Positions 1 to 5,531 of a stretch of 6,882 nt of DNA are shown in pieces. Both the position numbers and the translations under genes were made by a program. Under the pieces are notes generated by a model that was not told where the DNA came from, ran no database searches, and was given only the letters and a program-made list of their open reading frames with translations. How positions within the stretch are numbered: position 1 is the first letter of the stretch; each line of letters starts with the position of its first letter. The stretch covers positions 1-6,882 of the forward strand of contig CALUZL010000022.1 in the NCBI GenBank assembly GCA_944325295.1, in the 5' to 3' direction. The DNA is from an uncultured Erysipelotrichaceae bacterium. GTDB lineage: Bacteria; Bacillota_I; Bacilli_A; Erysipelotrichales; Erysipelotrichaceae.

Positions 1-1
1 T

Positions 2-67
2 TGCGGCTGGCCTAAGGCCTGGGCGGTGTTCCGTATGGCAAAAGAAGTCTGGAGCGATAAAGAATAA
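2..67 (+). CDS. Carboxymuconolactone decarboxylase-like protein, C-terminal end (partial, 5' end outside window)
   Basis: Only the last 21 codons and a TAA stop are visible. The peptide contains GWPKAWAVFRMAKEVW, the conserved C-terminal helix of carboxymuconolactone decarboxylase (CMD) family proteins. It matches residues 90-110 of the CMD domain in the fusion gene at 4300-5040 at 17 of 21 positions. Unlike that gene, this one stops directly after the CMD helix, so it is a CMD protein without a C-terminal cupin domain. CMD proteins act on lactone or quinone-like substrates, or as AhpD-like thiol reductases; the fragment cannot say which. The gene is probably the last of an upstream operon, because a terminator follows about 130 bases later. 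Confidence 0.8.
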   Translation, partial: CGWPKAWAVFRMAKEVWSDKE

Positions 68-129
68 GGAATCTTTAATCATTCGATTTTGAATAAAACA
101 ATCTAAGCACGCTAGTAGCACGCAAAATT

Positions 130-152
130 CTTTAAATAGCCTTTATTTAAAG
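130..152. repeat. Small inverted repeat in the intergenic region
   Basis: CTTTAAATA (130-138) and TATTTAAAG (144-152) are perfect 9-base inverted arms around a 5-base loop. There is no T-run after it, so it does not look like a terminator. The rest of 68-198 shows no credible gene. It may be the untranslated 3' region of the upstream gene. Confidence 0.4.
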
Positions 153-198
153 GACTGCACAGTTAACAAAACGTTAATCGTTGTATTGAGAAGACTAG

Positions 199-241
199 AG
201 AAGTATTTAGACTTCGCGAGAAGTTTAGATACTTCTTTTTT
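199..241 (+). terminator. Strong rho-independent terminator
   Basis: Bases 199-215 pair with 220-236 over 17 positions, with two G-U wobbles and no mismatch. A GCGA tetraloop of the stable GNRA type closes the hairpin, and a run of T follows (235-241). It would end transcription of the carboxymuconolactone decarboxylase gene and insulate the hicAB promoter, which starts only 9 bases further on. Confidence 0.9.
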
Positions 242-249
242 ATCAAGTA

Positions 250-278
250 TTGATATACGTAATAATACGTATTATAAT
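250..278 (+). promoter_or_regulatory. Sigma-A type promoter of hicAB
   Basis: TTGATA (250-255) and a perfect TATAAT (273-278) are separated by exactly 17 bases. The hicA ribosome binding site AGGAGG (291-296) and ATG (305) follow at a fitting distance, giving a short leader. The spacer holds a palindromic operator candidate, described separately. Confidence 0.8.
256..275. promoter_or_regulatory. Candidate HicB operator overlapping the hicAB promoter
   Basis: TACGTA occurs twice (256-261 and 266-271), offset by 10 bases or one helical turn. The second copy is the centre of the perfect 14-base palindrome 262-275, which runs into the -10 box. HicB antitoxins with a ribbon-helix-helix domain are known to repress their own promoter at palindromes. 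The encoded HicB has such a domain, so assigning the site to it is inference from position and family. Confidence 0.55.
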
Positions 279-304
279 ATAGTTGTGATGAGGAGGTACA
301 TTAT

Positions 305-489
305 ATGCCTATGACGTCTAAGGAAATGTGCAAGCTTCTCAAAAAGAATGGTTTTATCGAAATGAAAGGTGGTCCAACAGGACATCGTAAATTCTTTAAT
401 CCCGTTTCTCTACTGTTGTTCCTTGTCACAGCAAAGACCTGAAGAAAGGGCTAGAACAAGCTATTCTTAAACAAGCGGGGCTCAAATAA
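305..489 (+). pseudogene. hicA: HicA-family mRNA interferase toxin, frameshifted
   Basis: The ATG at 305 has AGGAGG 8 bases upstream. The first frame reads MPMTSKEMCKLLKKNGF and continues through GGPTGHRKFFNP, the HicA double-stranded-RNA-binding-like fold with the expected catalytic His (residue 27). It then derails and stops at TGA 440-442. The rest of the family signature, TVVPCHSKDLKKGLEQAI and onward to AGLK, is intact in another frame from about 412 to the TAA at 487-489. The join lies in 404-411, where 8 bases stand in place of about three codons, which suits a one-base loss. Full HicA proteins are about 60 residues, and the summed frames give this length. HicA cleaves mRNA and is neutralised by HicB. 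The toxin is probably inactive unless the shift is a sequencing error. Confidence 0.85.
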
Positions 490-525
490 TGGTCTCGCTT
501 CAGGTCCTATAGAAGGAGGATTTGT

Positions 526-915
526 ATGTCTATGACTTTTTATCCGGTAGTATTTCATAAGGCCGATCAAAACGAAAAAGGTTATTGGGTAGAGGTACCA
601 GACCTACCAGGTTGCTTTAGTCAAGGGGATACTATGGAGGAAACTTTTAAAGAGGCTCAAGAAGCATTAGGCCTTTATTTAGATGAAAACAAAGATTTCA
701 ATAAACCCTCGCCAATTGAAAAGATCCAACAAGATTTTCCTAATGAAACGGTAATGCTTGTACCGTATGACTCTGTAACATATGCAAAAAAATATAAAAA
801 TAAGGCAATAAAAAAGACACTTAGTATACCAGAATGGCTCAATGAAGAAGCCAGTAAAAAAGGTATCAACTTTTCTCAGGCATTACAAGAAGCACTAATC
901 AACAAAATTAAATGA
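526..915 (+). CDS. hicB: HicB-family antitoxin with C-terminal ribbon-helix-helix domain
   Basis: This 129-residue protein is the antitoxin partner of HicA. Residues 3-55 form the HicB partial RNase H-like domain, with the typical GYWVEVPDLPGCFSQGDT segment (19-36) followed by a helix EETFKEAQEAL. Residues 93-128 look like a ribbon-helix-helix DNA-binding domain: strand KAIKKTLSIP, a first helix, a KKGINFSQ turn and a second helix. This domain would bind the hicAB promoter for autorepression. A strong AAGGAGG (513-519) lies 6 bases before the ATG, and the gene starts 36 bases after the hicA stop. The frame is intact although the toxin frame is broken, so it is now possibly an orphan antitoxin and repressor. 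Confidence 0.92.
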   Translation: MSMTFYPVVFHKADQNEKGYWVEVPDLPGCFSQGDTMEETFKEAQEALGLYLDENKDFNKPSPIEKIQQDFPNETVMLVPYDSVTYAKKYKNKAIKKTLSIPEWLNEEASKKGINFSQALQEALINKIK

Positions 916-958
916 TTTATTCCGAAAAAATAAATATTTTTAATTTTTTCGGAATAAA
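916..958. terminator. 16-bp perfect inverted repeat after hicB, likely bidirectional terminator
   Basis: Bases 916-931 and 943-958 are perfectly complementary, with an 11-base A/T loop. The arms contain A6 (925-930) and T6 (944-949) beside a CCG/CGG core, so the T-run lies inside the right arm rather than after the stem. It begins directly after the hicB TGA. It could end transcription in either direction, although it lacks the usual trailing T-run. The arms could also be the remains of a small mobile unit, but no direct repeats were seen. Confidence 0.55.
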
Positions 959-1000
959 CTATCATTGATTGAGAGTATAACAGGCATCCATGTTATTTGA

Positions 1001-1540
1001 TATACCCTTGTCACTTCGAAAAAACGAAAATATTTCAAATTTGCGAAATGGGAATCCAAATACAAAATAATTTCCATAGAAATATTTTATGAGTATCTTT
1101 TAAGTCAGGGTGTTTCAAAATCTCATATCATCAAGGTTGAATTAGATCAAAGGAGAAATCGGATATATAGAGATCCCGGTGTGATTCTTGACCATATAGA
1201 CTCTCTTATTCAAGACGATAAACAATACTATCTTCTTTTGGATGAAGTACAAATGCTCAGAGATTTTGAAGAAGTCCTCAATTCTTTACTGCATATCCCA
1301 AATGTCGATATTTATGTAACAGGTTCTAATTCCAAGTTCTTGTCAAAAGATGTGATCGCACAGTTTAGAGGCAGAGGTGATGAGATCCATGTCTACCCGC
1401 TCACTTTTAAAGAATTTGTGCAAGGATATGATGGTGATATATATCGCGGGTTTGCTGATTATATGGTTTATGGCTGGATGACGCCTATTTCGACTATGAA
1501 AACAGAAAGTCAAAAAGTGAGTTGTACTATTAATTTATAA
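1001..1540 (+). pseudogene. Remnant of a DUF4143-type AAA ATPase (AAA_14 family)
   Basis: The frame is open from 1001 to the TAA at 1538-1540, but has no ATG, GTG or TTG before a GTG at 1181, which lies in mid-domain. The segment from about 1082 reads FYEYLLSQGVSKSHIIKVEL and then YYLLLDEVQ (Walker B), VTGSNSKFLSKD (sensor region) and FRGRGDEIHVYPLTFKEF, the familiar core of this ATPase family. The Walker A motif (GIRRxGKS in relatives) should sit just before FYEYL, but the sequence there reads WESKYKIISIE. After DYMVYG the family pattern fades and the frame ends. Relatives are roughly 400 residues or more, so the N-terminal strand, P-loop and C-terminal nuclease-like half are missing. A working product is unlikely. 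Confidence 0.8.
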
Positions 1541-1557
1541 CGATTTTTGGTGAATTA

Positions 1558-1586
1558 TTGCAAAGACAGTACTGTTATTTTAAGAT
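1558..1586 (+). promoter_or_regulatory. Promoter of the LysR-family regulator gene
   Basis: TTGCAA (1558-1563) and TAAGAT (1581-1586) are spaced by 17 bases and lie just before the regulator's ribosome binding site. The spacer contains ACAGTACTGT (1566-1575), a perfect 10-base palindrome. LysR-family proteins usually repress their own gene, so this may be the autoregulatory site. It lacks the full T-N11-A form, so the regulator assignment is uncertain. Confidence 0.5.
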
Positions 1587-1609
1587 TGTTATGAAAGGTG
1601 GAGGTGTTT

Positions 1610-2485
1610 GTGGAACTGCGAGTTTTACGCTACTATTTGACTGTTGCAAGAGAAGAAAATATCACTCGCGCTGCCGAGATCTTACATATCACGCAGCCGA
1701 CTCTCAGCCGGCAAATGGCAGAATTAGAGGCAGAACTAAACACAAGACTATTTGAGCGCACAAACCGTAAAATCATATTAACGGAAGCAGGGATGCTTTT
1801 GCGCCGTCGGGCCGAAGAATTGGTATCACTGGCGGAAAAGACCGAGTTGGAATTCAAGAATTCCGGCGAAGATATCTCGGGACTTATTTCCATCGGCAGT
1901 GGAGTGTCGACTGTCGTTTCTGAAAATTTGCCGGATCTTATAAAGAATTACATAAACAGATATCAGCATGTACGTTTTGATTTGCGCACAGGCACGGCAG
2001 CGCTGATCAAGGATCAATTGGATAAGGGACTTTTAGATATCGGGATCTTAATGGAACCGGTCGAAGTAGAAAAATACGACTTTATCCGTTTGCCTAAAAA
2101 AGATGTTTGGGGAATCCTTATGCCAGAAGATGATCCTTTGTCAAAAAAAGTCTATATCACGCCCGCTGATCTTGGATCGCTGCCACTAATCGTAAGTTGG
2201 CGTATTGTGGAACGGGAAGCTAAGGCGTGGTTTGGTGGTGATACAGATCATTTGCATGTGGTTTGTACATATGATCTGATCGACAATGTCGCACTTTTGG
2301 TTGAGCGCCGTATCGGCTATGCCTTTGTGATCGAAGGCGCACTAAAGCATTTTCCAAGTCTCGTCTTTCGCCCGCTTTTCCCAGAAGTCAGCAATACTTC
2401 TGTACTGGTATGGAAAAAATACCAACCGGCAAGCATGGCAGTACAAAAATTCATCGAGCTGGTAAGAGATACCTATAAAGAATAG
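1610..2485 (+). CDS. LysR-family transcriptional regulator
   Basis: This is a 291-residue regulator, the usual length for the family. Residues 1-60 hold the winged helix-turn-helix, with MELRVLRYYLTVAREENITR, ITQPTLSRQMAELE as recognition helix, and RLFERTNRKIILTEAG. A linker helix (62-85) leads to the periplasmic-binding-like effector domain (about 90-291), beginning with DISGLISIGSG. The GTG at 1610 is chosen because GGAGG (1600-1604) lies 5 bases upstream and MELR is the normal family N-terminus; an in-frame GTG at 1598 would overlap this site. The effector is unknown. LysR genes are often transcribed divergently from their targets, but here it is co-oriented with the operon downstream. 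It may control that operon or the aldo/keto reductase gene, which is inference. Confidence 0.9.
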   Translation: MELRVLRYYLTVAREENITRAAEILHITQPTLSRQMAELEAELNTRLFERTNRKIILTEAGMLLRRRAEELVSLAEKTELEFKNSGEDISGLISIGSGVSTVVSENLPDLIKNYINRYQHVRFDLRTGTAALIKDQLDKGLLDIGILMEPVEVEKYDFIRLPKKDVWGILMPEDDPLSKKVYITPADLGSLPLIVSWRIVEREAKAWFGGDTDHLHVVCTYDLIDNVALLVERRIGYAFVIEGALKHFPSLVFRPLFPEVSNTSVLVWKKYQPASMAVQKFIELVRDTYKE

Positions 2486-2587
2486 CATCGATCATTACAT
2501 CGATCGAAAATTTGATCGGACAAAGTGGTAGAGATTTTTTAAAAATAGAAATGCTCATAAGGCATAAAAACTAGAGAAACTAAGTAT

Positions 2588-2616
2588 TTTACATATCTCA
2601 ATATATTATCTAAGAT
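2588..2616 (+). promoter_or_regulatory. Weak candidate promoter before the merR-flavodoxin operon
   Basis: TTTACA (2588-2593) and TAAGAT (2611-2616) are 17 bases apart. The start point would fall near 2623, inside the left arm of the hairpin at 2614-2664. A transcript from here would therefore escape that terminator. Other AT-rich matches nearby are possible. Confidence 0.3.
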
Positions 2617-2664
2617 GTGAGTGTACCAAGGATCGAAACGATCTTCCGGACACTCATATTTTTT
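2614..2664 (+). terminator. Hairpin with T-run directly upstream of the MerR gene
   Basis: The outer stem pairs TGAGTGT (2618-2624) with ACACTCA (2650-2656), extended outward by weaker pairs. The inner stem pairs AAG-ATCG (2628-2635) with CGATCTT (2639-2645), with one bulged G and a 3-base loop. T6 follows at 2659-2664. The shape is that of an intrinsic terminator. It either ends lysR transcription or acts as a leader attenuator, since the MerR ribosome binding site begins 4 bases later. Confidence 0.65.
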
Positions 2665-2680
2665 ATAGGGAGGGATGCGT

Positions 2681-3040
2681 ATGACCATTGAGCAGGCAAG
2701 TGAACACTTTGGCGTTTCGCTTGATAAACTGCATCTTTATGAAAATCAGGGACTATTTGATTGTCATAAACAAGCAGACGGTCATGTTGAATACACCGAG
2801 GATCTCATGGATTACATCAGGATCATCGATGTATTGACTGATGCGGGAGCTGAAGTGAAAACGTTGCGCAGCTTTATGCGGGGCCTTATGCAAAGCTCAA
2901 TCACAAAAGAAGAGAAGCTTCGCTACTTGCGCAACCAACGGCAAAAACTTTTAGAAAGTATTCACTCAAAACAAAGATCGCTGGATCAGTTAGATTACGT
3001 TATTTTCGACATAAATAAAACTTCTGATTCAGCACAATAA
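2681..3040 (+). CDS. MerR-family transcriptional regulator
   Basis: This small regulator has 119 residues. Residues 1-22 form the helix-turn-helix (TIEQASEHFGVSLDKLHLYE), followed by the wing (QGLFDCHKQADGHVEYT) and the second helix pair that begins EDLMDYIRII. Residues 75-110 form a long charged helix suited to the antiparallel coiled-coil dimer. There is no C-terminal effector domain and no metal-binding cysteine pair; the only Cys is residue 28. The ATG at 2681 is preferred because GGGAGG (2668-2673) lies 7 bases before it, whereas the ATG at 2675 nearly touches that site. It is the first gene of the redox operon, 20 bases before the flavin reductase gene, and probably regulates it. MerR proteins usually act at promoters with 19-20 base spacers; no clear one is seen directly upstream. 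Confidence 0.85.
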   Translation: MTIEQASEHFGVSLDKLHLYENQGLFDCHKQADGHVEYTEDLMDYIRIIDVLTDAGAEVKTLRSFMRGLMQSSITKEEKLRYLRNQRQKLLESIHSKQRSLDQLDYVIFDINKTSDSAQ

Positions 3041-3060
3041 GAAAGAAAGGATGATGCAGG

Positions 3061-3603
3061 ATGAAAAAAGATCTAGGTTCGGTATTAGCGCTTTACCCAA
3101 CTCCACTTGTTGTGATTGGAACTATGGTAAACGGGAAGCCAAACTGGGTCTTGGCAGGCCATGTAGGAATCATGGGACATGATCATATCATGGTGAGCTT
3201 GGCCAAGGCACATTATACCAATCAGGGAATTAAAGAGACAAGAGCTTTGTCTGTCAACATTGTGGATGAGACCATGCTTAAAAAGGCTGATCATGTCGGT
3301 TGTTTTAGTGGAAACCAAACAGATAAATCCGAAGTATTTGATTATAGTTTTGGTACAAACGGCGCACCTATGATCGATATGGCAAAGCTGTCAATGGAGT
3401 GTACTATGGAAGATATCCATGAGACAAAAGGGTTTGACAATTTTATCCTGACCATTGATCACACCTATGTGGAAGAAAGTATTCTGAATGAAGCTGAGAA
3501 GATCAACTATGACGTGTTTAAACCAATTTTATTTGAAATGCCCGGTTACACTTATCTGAAAACCGGAGAAACCATCGCCAAGTGTATGACCCTTGGTAAA
3601 TAG
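3061..3603 (+). CDS. Flavin reductase-like protein (FMN-binding split barrel, flavoredoxin type)
   Basis: This 180-residue protein fits the flavin reductase-like domain family. It starts with YPTPLVVIGTMVNGKPN (12-28), the first barrel strands. It continues with HIMVSLAKAHYTNQGIKE (42-59), where flavin phosphate contacts lie in relatives, then LSVNIVDE (63-70). The HVGCFSGNQTDKSEVF block (78-93) is typical of flavoredoxins. Family members bind FMN and either reduce free flavin with NAD(P)H or pass electrons between redox partners. No signal peptide or membrane segment is present, so it is cytoplasmic. A modest AAAGG (3046-3050) lies 10 bases before the ATG. Next to two flavodoxins, a role in supplying or receiving FMN electrons is likely, but the specific partner is unknown. 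Confidence 0.85.
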   Translation: MKKDLGSVLALYPTPLVVIGTMVNGKPNWVLAGHVGIMGHDHIMVSLAKAHYTNQGIKETRALSVNIVDETMLKKADHVGCFSGNQTDKSEVFDYSFGTNGAPMIDMAKLSMECTMEDIHETKGFDNFILTIDHTYVEESILNEAEKINYDVFKPILFEMPGYTYLKTGETIAKCMTLGK

Positions 3604-3621
3604 AGAGAAAGGAGTTCAAAA

Positions 3622-4284
3622 ATGAGGAAAATATATACGCTTGTCTTAACTTTTGGACTGCTTTTGAGCTTTGCTGGCTGCACGAGCAATAGCTCTGAGG
3701 GTAGTGGCCCTTCCGCTTCTGAAGAAAACAGTACTGATGCTGAAGACATTTCGCAAACTGAAGAGCCTGCGATTGAAACACCTTCCGAGTCGGAAACCGA
3801 AGTCAGTTCTAATTCTCTGGTTGTATATTTTTCATGGTCAGGCAACACCGAATCGGTGGCAAATGAGATTGCGAACCAAACAGGAGCAGATATTTTTGAA
3901 ATCATTCCGGTAGAGCCTTATACCGAGGATTACGATGCTCTTTTAGATATTGCTCAAGAAGAACAGGCAAATGATGTAAGACCGGAAATCGCCGAAACAG
4001 TTGAGGACTTTGAACAATATGATGTTGTGTATCTGGGATATCCCAACTGGTGGGGCGATATGCCGATGATCGTGTATACCTTTCTTGAGGAGTATGATCT
4101 CAACGAGAAAAAAGTCGCGCCCTTTATAACTTCCGGTGGCAGCGGTTTTTCCGGAACCATAAACACTATTGAGAGTATGGAACCAGATGCAGTCATAGTT
4201 GAAGGGCTTTCCCTTGGAAGCTCTGAAGCAAGCGATCCTGAAGAGCCTGTGACACAATGGCTGAGTGCAATCGCCCTTAATTAG
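3622..4284 (+). CDS. Surface lipoprotein with flavodoxin domain
   Basis: The 220-residue product begins with a lipoprotein signal peptide: MRK, a hydrophobic stretch (4-18) and a lipobox ending FAGC, with Cys20 as the predicted lipidated residue. F at -3 is less common than L. Residues 21-64 are a flexible Ser/Glu/Thr-rich linker. Residues 65-220 are a flavodoxin domain of the Flavodoxin_4 type, with the FMN phosphate loop SWSGNT (71-76), the LGYPNWWGDMP block (138-148) and TSGGSGFSGT (170-179). It would hold FMN outside the membrane, tethered to the surface, and carry one or two electrons. AAAGGAG lies 7 bases before the ATG. The gap to the previous gene is 18 bases and to the next 15 bases, so it is co-transcribed. 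The cytoplasmic paralogue is at 5055-5531. Confidence 0.9.
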   Translation: MRKIYTLVLTFGLLLSFAGCTSNSSEGSGPSASEENSTDAEDISQTEEPAIETPSESETEVSSNSLVVYFSWSGNTESVANEIANQTGADIFEIIPVEPYTEDYDALLDIAQEEQANDVRPEIAETVEDFEQYDVVYLGYPNWWGDMPMIVYTFLEEYDLNEKKVAPFITSGGSGFSGTINTIESMEPDAVIVEGLSLGSSEASDPEEPVTQWLSAIALN

Positions 4285-4299
4285 CAAGGAGGAAAAAAT

Positions 4300-5040
4300 A
4301 TGGCAGTAAAACAGACGGCAGGTCGTCGTGACCTTGGGGAATTCGCCCCTAAATTTGCACAATTGAATGATGATGTGCTTTTTGGAGAAGTGTGGAGTAG
4401 AGAAGACAAACTATCTTTGCGCGACCGTTCACTTGTAACGGTGGTGGCGCTTATGTCACAGGGATTAGTAGACGCCTCTTTTAAATATCATCTTGAAACC
4501 GCCAAAAAGAATGGAATCACAAGGGAAGAAATAGCAGAGATCTTGACGCATGCAGCATTCTATGCCGGATGGCCAAAGGCGTGGGCCGCTTTCCGCATGG
4601 CGAAAGAAGTCTGGAATGATGAAGAGACGACAGCTGATATTCATGGAGGGATGTTTGGTTTGGGCGATCCTAATGATGCCTATGCAAAGTATTTTGTAGG
4701 TCAAAGTTATTTAAAGAGAATCACTTCTAAAGGAGTAGCGATCGCTAATGTGACCTTTGAGCCGGGTTGTCGCAACAATTGGCATATCCATAAAGCTCAA
4801 AAAGGTGGCGGTCAGATCTTGCTTTGTATGGCAGGTCGAGGCTGGTATCAAAAGTGGGGCCAAGAAGCGCAAGAACTTCATCAGGGTGATGTTGTAGAAA
4901 TTCCGGCTGGTATAAAACATTGGCATGGTGCCGCTAAGGACAGTTGGTTCTCACATTTAGCGATAGAAGTTCCCGGCGAAAATACAGCTAGCGAGTGGTT
5001 AGAGAAGGTCGACGATGAAGAGTACGCTAAATTGAAATAG
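4300..5040 (+). CDS. Carboxymuconolactone decarboxylase-cupin fusion protein
   Basis: The 246-residue product joins two domains. Residues 12-108 form a carboxymuconolactone decarboxylase (CMD) domain, with LRDRSLVTVVALMSQG, the HLETAKKNGITREEI segment (64-78) and FYAGWPKAWAAFRMAKEVW. It lacks the CxxC of AhpD-type peroxidase partners. Residues 130-235 form a cupin barrel: motif 1 carries His162 and His164 (NNWHIHK) but has Gln172 where a metal-binding Glu is usual, and motif 2 is GDVVEIPAGIKHWHG with His207 and His209. A metal site is plausible. The substrate is not known; related fusions sit beside flavodoxins and oxidoreductases and are often just called CMD family. AAGGAGG lies 7 bases before the ATG. 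The CMD half resembles the fragment at 2-67. Confidence 0.9.
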   Translation: MAVKQTAGRRDLGEFAPKFAQLNDDVLFGEVWSREDKLSLRDRSLVTVVALMSQGLVDASFKYHLETAKKNGITREEIAEILTHAAFYAGWPKAWAAFRMAKEVWNDEETTADIHGGMFGLGDPNDAYAKYFVGQSYLKRITSKGVAIANVTFEPGCRNNWHIHKAQKGGGQILLCMAGRGWYQKWGQEAQELHQGDVVEIPAGIKHWHGAAKDSWFSHLAIEVPGENTASEWLEKVDDEEYAKLK

Positions 5041-5054
5041 CTCAGAACTTGATC

Positions 5055-5531
5055 ATGAAAAAGACATTGATCGCTTATTTTTCTGCGAGCGGAGAAACTG
5101 CTAAATTGGCTAAAACATTTGCTGCTGTAACAGGCGGTACCTTATACGAGATCAAACCAAAGATCGCCTATACTATCGTTGATCTGAATTGGAACGATAA
5201 AAAAAGCCGCAGCAGCCTGGAGATGAATGACAAAAATGCTCGTCCTATGATCCTTGAACCGTTAGAAAACATGGCGCAATATGACACGATATTTTTAGGT
5301 TTTCCGATTTGGTGGTATGAAGCACCAAGGATCATACAAACTTTTTTGGAAAGCTATGATCTTAGTGGGAAAACGGTGGTACCTTTTGCCACATCGGGAG
5401 GAAGTGAAATAGGAAATATTGGTTCTATTTTACAAAAAAGCTGTAAGGCAAAAGTATTACCAGGGAAAAGAATGAATTCTTTTGCTTCAGTGAATGAGGT
5501 ATCTTCTTGGCTAAATTCTTTAAAACTATGA
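5055..5531 (+). CDS. Cytoplasmic flavodoxin (Flavodoxin_4 family)
   Basis: This 158-residue single-domain flavodoxin has no signal peptide. The strand KKTLIAYFSASGET (2-15) includes the phosphate-binding loop SASGET, LGFPIWWYEAP (81-91) is the family hallmark, and FATSGGSEIGNIGS (111-124) is the second flavin-contacting loop. It carries electrons on FMN in the cytoplasm. The ATG at 5055 is preferred over a TTG at 5049 because the strand beginning KKTLIAYF fits the family start. There is no Shine-Dalgarno sequence in the 14 bases after the preceding stop, unlike every other gene in the operon, so translation probably depends on ribosomes arriving from the fusion gene. Its stop overlaps the next start as ATGA. 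It is a paralogue of the lipoprotein flavodoxin, with the same signature blocks and a different N-terminus. Confidence 0.9.
   Translation: MKKTLIAYFSASGETAKLAKTFAAVTGGTLYEIKPKIAYTIVDLNWNDKKSRSSLEMNDKNARPMILEPLENMAQYDTIFLGFPIWWYEAPRIIQTFLESYDLSGKTVVPFATSGGSEIGNIGSILQKSCKAKVLPGKRMNSFASVNEVSSWLNSLKL

Noticed and set aside
990..1070. Small open frame of 26 codons beginning with ATG before the ATPase relic
   Set aside because: No convincing ribosome binding site and no recognisable protein pattern; the homologous ATPase frame overlaps it from 1001.
1181..1540. Reading the ATPase relic as a complete 119-residue gene from GTG 1181
   Set aside because: The homologous sequence continues upstream in the same frame to at least 1082, so the GTG is internal, and there is no good ribosome binding site.
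2486..2518. GATC-rich repeats (CATCGATC twice, CGATC...GATCG) after the LysR gene
   Set aside because: The arms are only 5 bases and no T-run follows; probably chance rather than a terminator or a repeat element.
3552..3905. Reverse-strand frames over the flavin reductase and lipoprotein flavodoxin genes
   Set aside because: They are antisense shadows of two clearly coding genes, with no family motifs.
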